DNA of 64,000 nucleotides from Piscicola geometra (taxonomy: Eukaryota > Annelida > Clitellata > Hirudinida > Piscicolidae). The translations under genes were made by a program, and so were the position numbers. A model generated the notes under the pieces. It was not told the origin of the DNA and searched no databases. It saw only the letters and a program-made list of their open reading frames with translations. Location: NCBI GenBank assembly GCA_943735955.1, contig OX030959.1, positions 6,022,241 through 6,086,240 on the forward strand, read 5' to 3'. Positions 62,611 through 64,000 of the stretch are shown one piece after another (position 1 is the first letter of the stretch; every line of letters begins with the position of its first letter).

Positions 62611-63985
62611 ATGATGAGTGATAAGATCTCATGTCCTACGTTGAATGTGGTGCTGGTGAAGGCGATCAGGGCGTTGTGTGAGGTGACCATTCGGTTCGAC
62701 CACTCCCTCGAGATAACCGGCAGTCTACACATCAGGTGCACTGCAAATTTTCACAATGCTCTGTTATTTAAGTTTACAAAATAAACTATCCGAATATTTA
62801 ATTAATTAACTATGAGTATTTTAATGTTAATTAGATGAACCTTGATCACTCAGGTCGGATGGTGACAAGGTGTTGACATGTTTGTTGAATGAGGACTGCA
62901 TTAAGGCGCCTACAACGCCACACATCAATGACATCGCACTCAAAATCAACCTGGCCAATGCGGCTCTTGCTCTCAACAACATCAACATTCTCAACAACAA
63001 CAACAATGTTGCTAAAACCATTGACAACAACTCCAACAACAACAATGAACCATTGTTTCTCTTGAACCAACAACACTTGAAACAACAACAACAACAAGGG
63101 CAATTCAACAACGACTCCTTCAACACAAGGCCTTATCAACTCAACAACAACAGCAACAACAATGATAACAACAACAACAACAACCTCATCAACAGTCATT
63201 TATCATCTAACCAACTTCTGCCCAATAACAACAACAACAACAACAAATGTTGCGACAACAAGAACGCCATGAAGCAAGTCAAAGCGACCAAGTATTCATT
63301 CAAGAAAAAGAAGGTGAGCAAAGAATGTTCTCAATCAAAAAAATAAAAATGTTACCATTCAATAAAACACTTGAAACGAAACAAAATTTTGAATTCACAC
63401 TTGCAGTAAAAATTCCAAGACGACACCATGTAGTAATAGCCTCTCATTGATTCCTTTTCTTATCTCTCTTCTCACTCCTCCTCTTCTCACTCCTTCTTTT
63501 CTCACTCCTCCTCCTTTCACTCTTCCTTTTCTCACTCCTCCTCTTCTCACTCCTTCTTTTCTCACTCCTCTTCTTCTCACTCCTCCTCTTCTCACTCCTT
63601 CTTTTCTCACTCCTCCTCCTTTCACTCCTCCTTTTCTCACTCCTCCTCTTCTCACTCCTTCTTTTCTCACTCCTCTTCTTCTCACTCCTTCTTTTCTCAC
63701 TCCTCCTCTTCTCACTCCTTCTTTTCTCACTCCTCCTCTTCTCACTCCTTCTTTTCTCACTCCTCTTCTTCTCACTCCTCCTCTTCTCACTCCTTCTTTT
63801 CTCACTCCTCCTCTTCTCACTCCTTCTTTTCTCACTCCTCTTCTTCTCACTCCTCCTCTTCTCACTCCTCTCCTTCTCACCCCTTCTTTTCCTCCTTCTC
63901 TCTCCAGGTTGAGACAGTAGCAAGGACTCTGGCGAGCATCAAGAACGCCCATCACAGCATCGAAAATGAATTCAAGCAGTTTGAT
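62611..63985 (+). CDS. Unrecognised protein, 5' exons only (gene continues past the window)
   Basis: Three exons join in phase: 62611-62735, 62854-63313 and 63908-63985. The start at 62611 follows an in-frame TAA and reads MMSDKISCPTLNVVLVKAIR. Exon 1 and the start of exon 2 look like folded, conserved sequence (RFDHSLEITGSLHIRSDGDK, LTCLLNEDCIK). Exon 2 then becomes strongly Asn/Gln-rich (many NNN and QQQ runs) and ends in a basic stretch (KYSFKKKK). Exon 3 looks coiled-coil-like (VARTLASIKNAHHSIENEF). A donor (GAT^GTGCGT) at 63986 implies further exons. I do not recognise the family and assign no function. Intron 2 is a long pyrimidine minisatellite. Confidence 0.65.
63452..63890. repeat. 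15-bp pyrimidine minisatellite
   Basis: Units such as CTCACTCCTCCTCTT and CTCACTCCTTCTTTT alternate for about 440 bp. The array ends about 15 bases before the acceptor CTCTCTCCAG at 63907. Confidence 0.96.
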
Positions 63986-64000
63986 GTGCGTGCATGTGGA

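Noticed and set aside
63395..63955. Arg/Lys/Glu-rich and Pro/Leu/Thr-rich frames
   Set aside because: Translation of the 15-bp pyrimidine minisatellite in the intron of the plus-strand gene.

Overview
The window is animal nuclear DNA. Genes have many short exons with GT-AG introns, and the families are metazoan: glypican, a four-and-a-half-LIM protein, a Hey bHLH-Orange repressor, tropomyosin, FAHD1, a ZCCHC2/14-type protein and PAN/FN2/fibrinogen-domain lectins. AT-rich intergenic DNA, heavy micro- and minisatellite load, and relics of a hAT DNA transposon and a LINE fit an invertebrate. I lean towards a lophotrochozoan such as an annelid or leech, but this is inference and the species is not proven.

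Layout. 0.6-10.3 kb: two tandem, diverged copies of a secreted lectin-like gene on the minus strand, separated by a decayed hAT element with a perfect 8-bp target duplication. 12.1-32.8 kb: one large minus-strand glypican gene of nine exons, with a sense-oriented LINE in intron 5. 33.2-35.3 kb: a tRNA-Leu(UAG) just upstream of a plus-strand FHL gene, which converges on a small minus-strand EGF-repeat membrane protein gene (35.5-37.1 kb). 37.8-40.7 kb: a Hey gene. 41-46.6 kb: repeat-rich intergenic DNA. 46.7-50.4 kb: a short-isoform tropomyosin gene. 52.6-60.4 kb: a ten-exon ZCCHC2/14 homologue, closely preceded by FAHD1 (60.7-61.5 kb). 62.6 kb to the window end: the start of an unrecognised plus-strand gene with an asparagine-rich exon.

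The genes do not form one pathway; this is ordinary gene-bearing chromosome. Exon models were built by hand. In the glypican, FHL, EGF, Hey, tropomyosin, ZCCHC and FAHD1 models the phases of successive exons agree across every junction. Only the second exon of the lectin genes stays unresolved. Recurrent oddities are asparagine-rich tracts in four unrelated proteins and several introns made almost entirely of tandem repeats that run up to, or into, the splice site.
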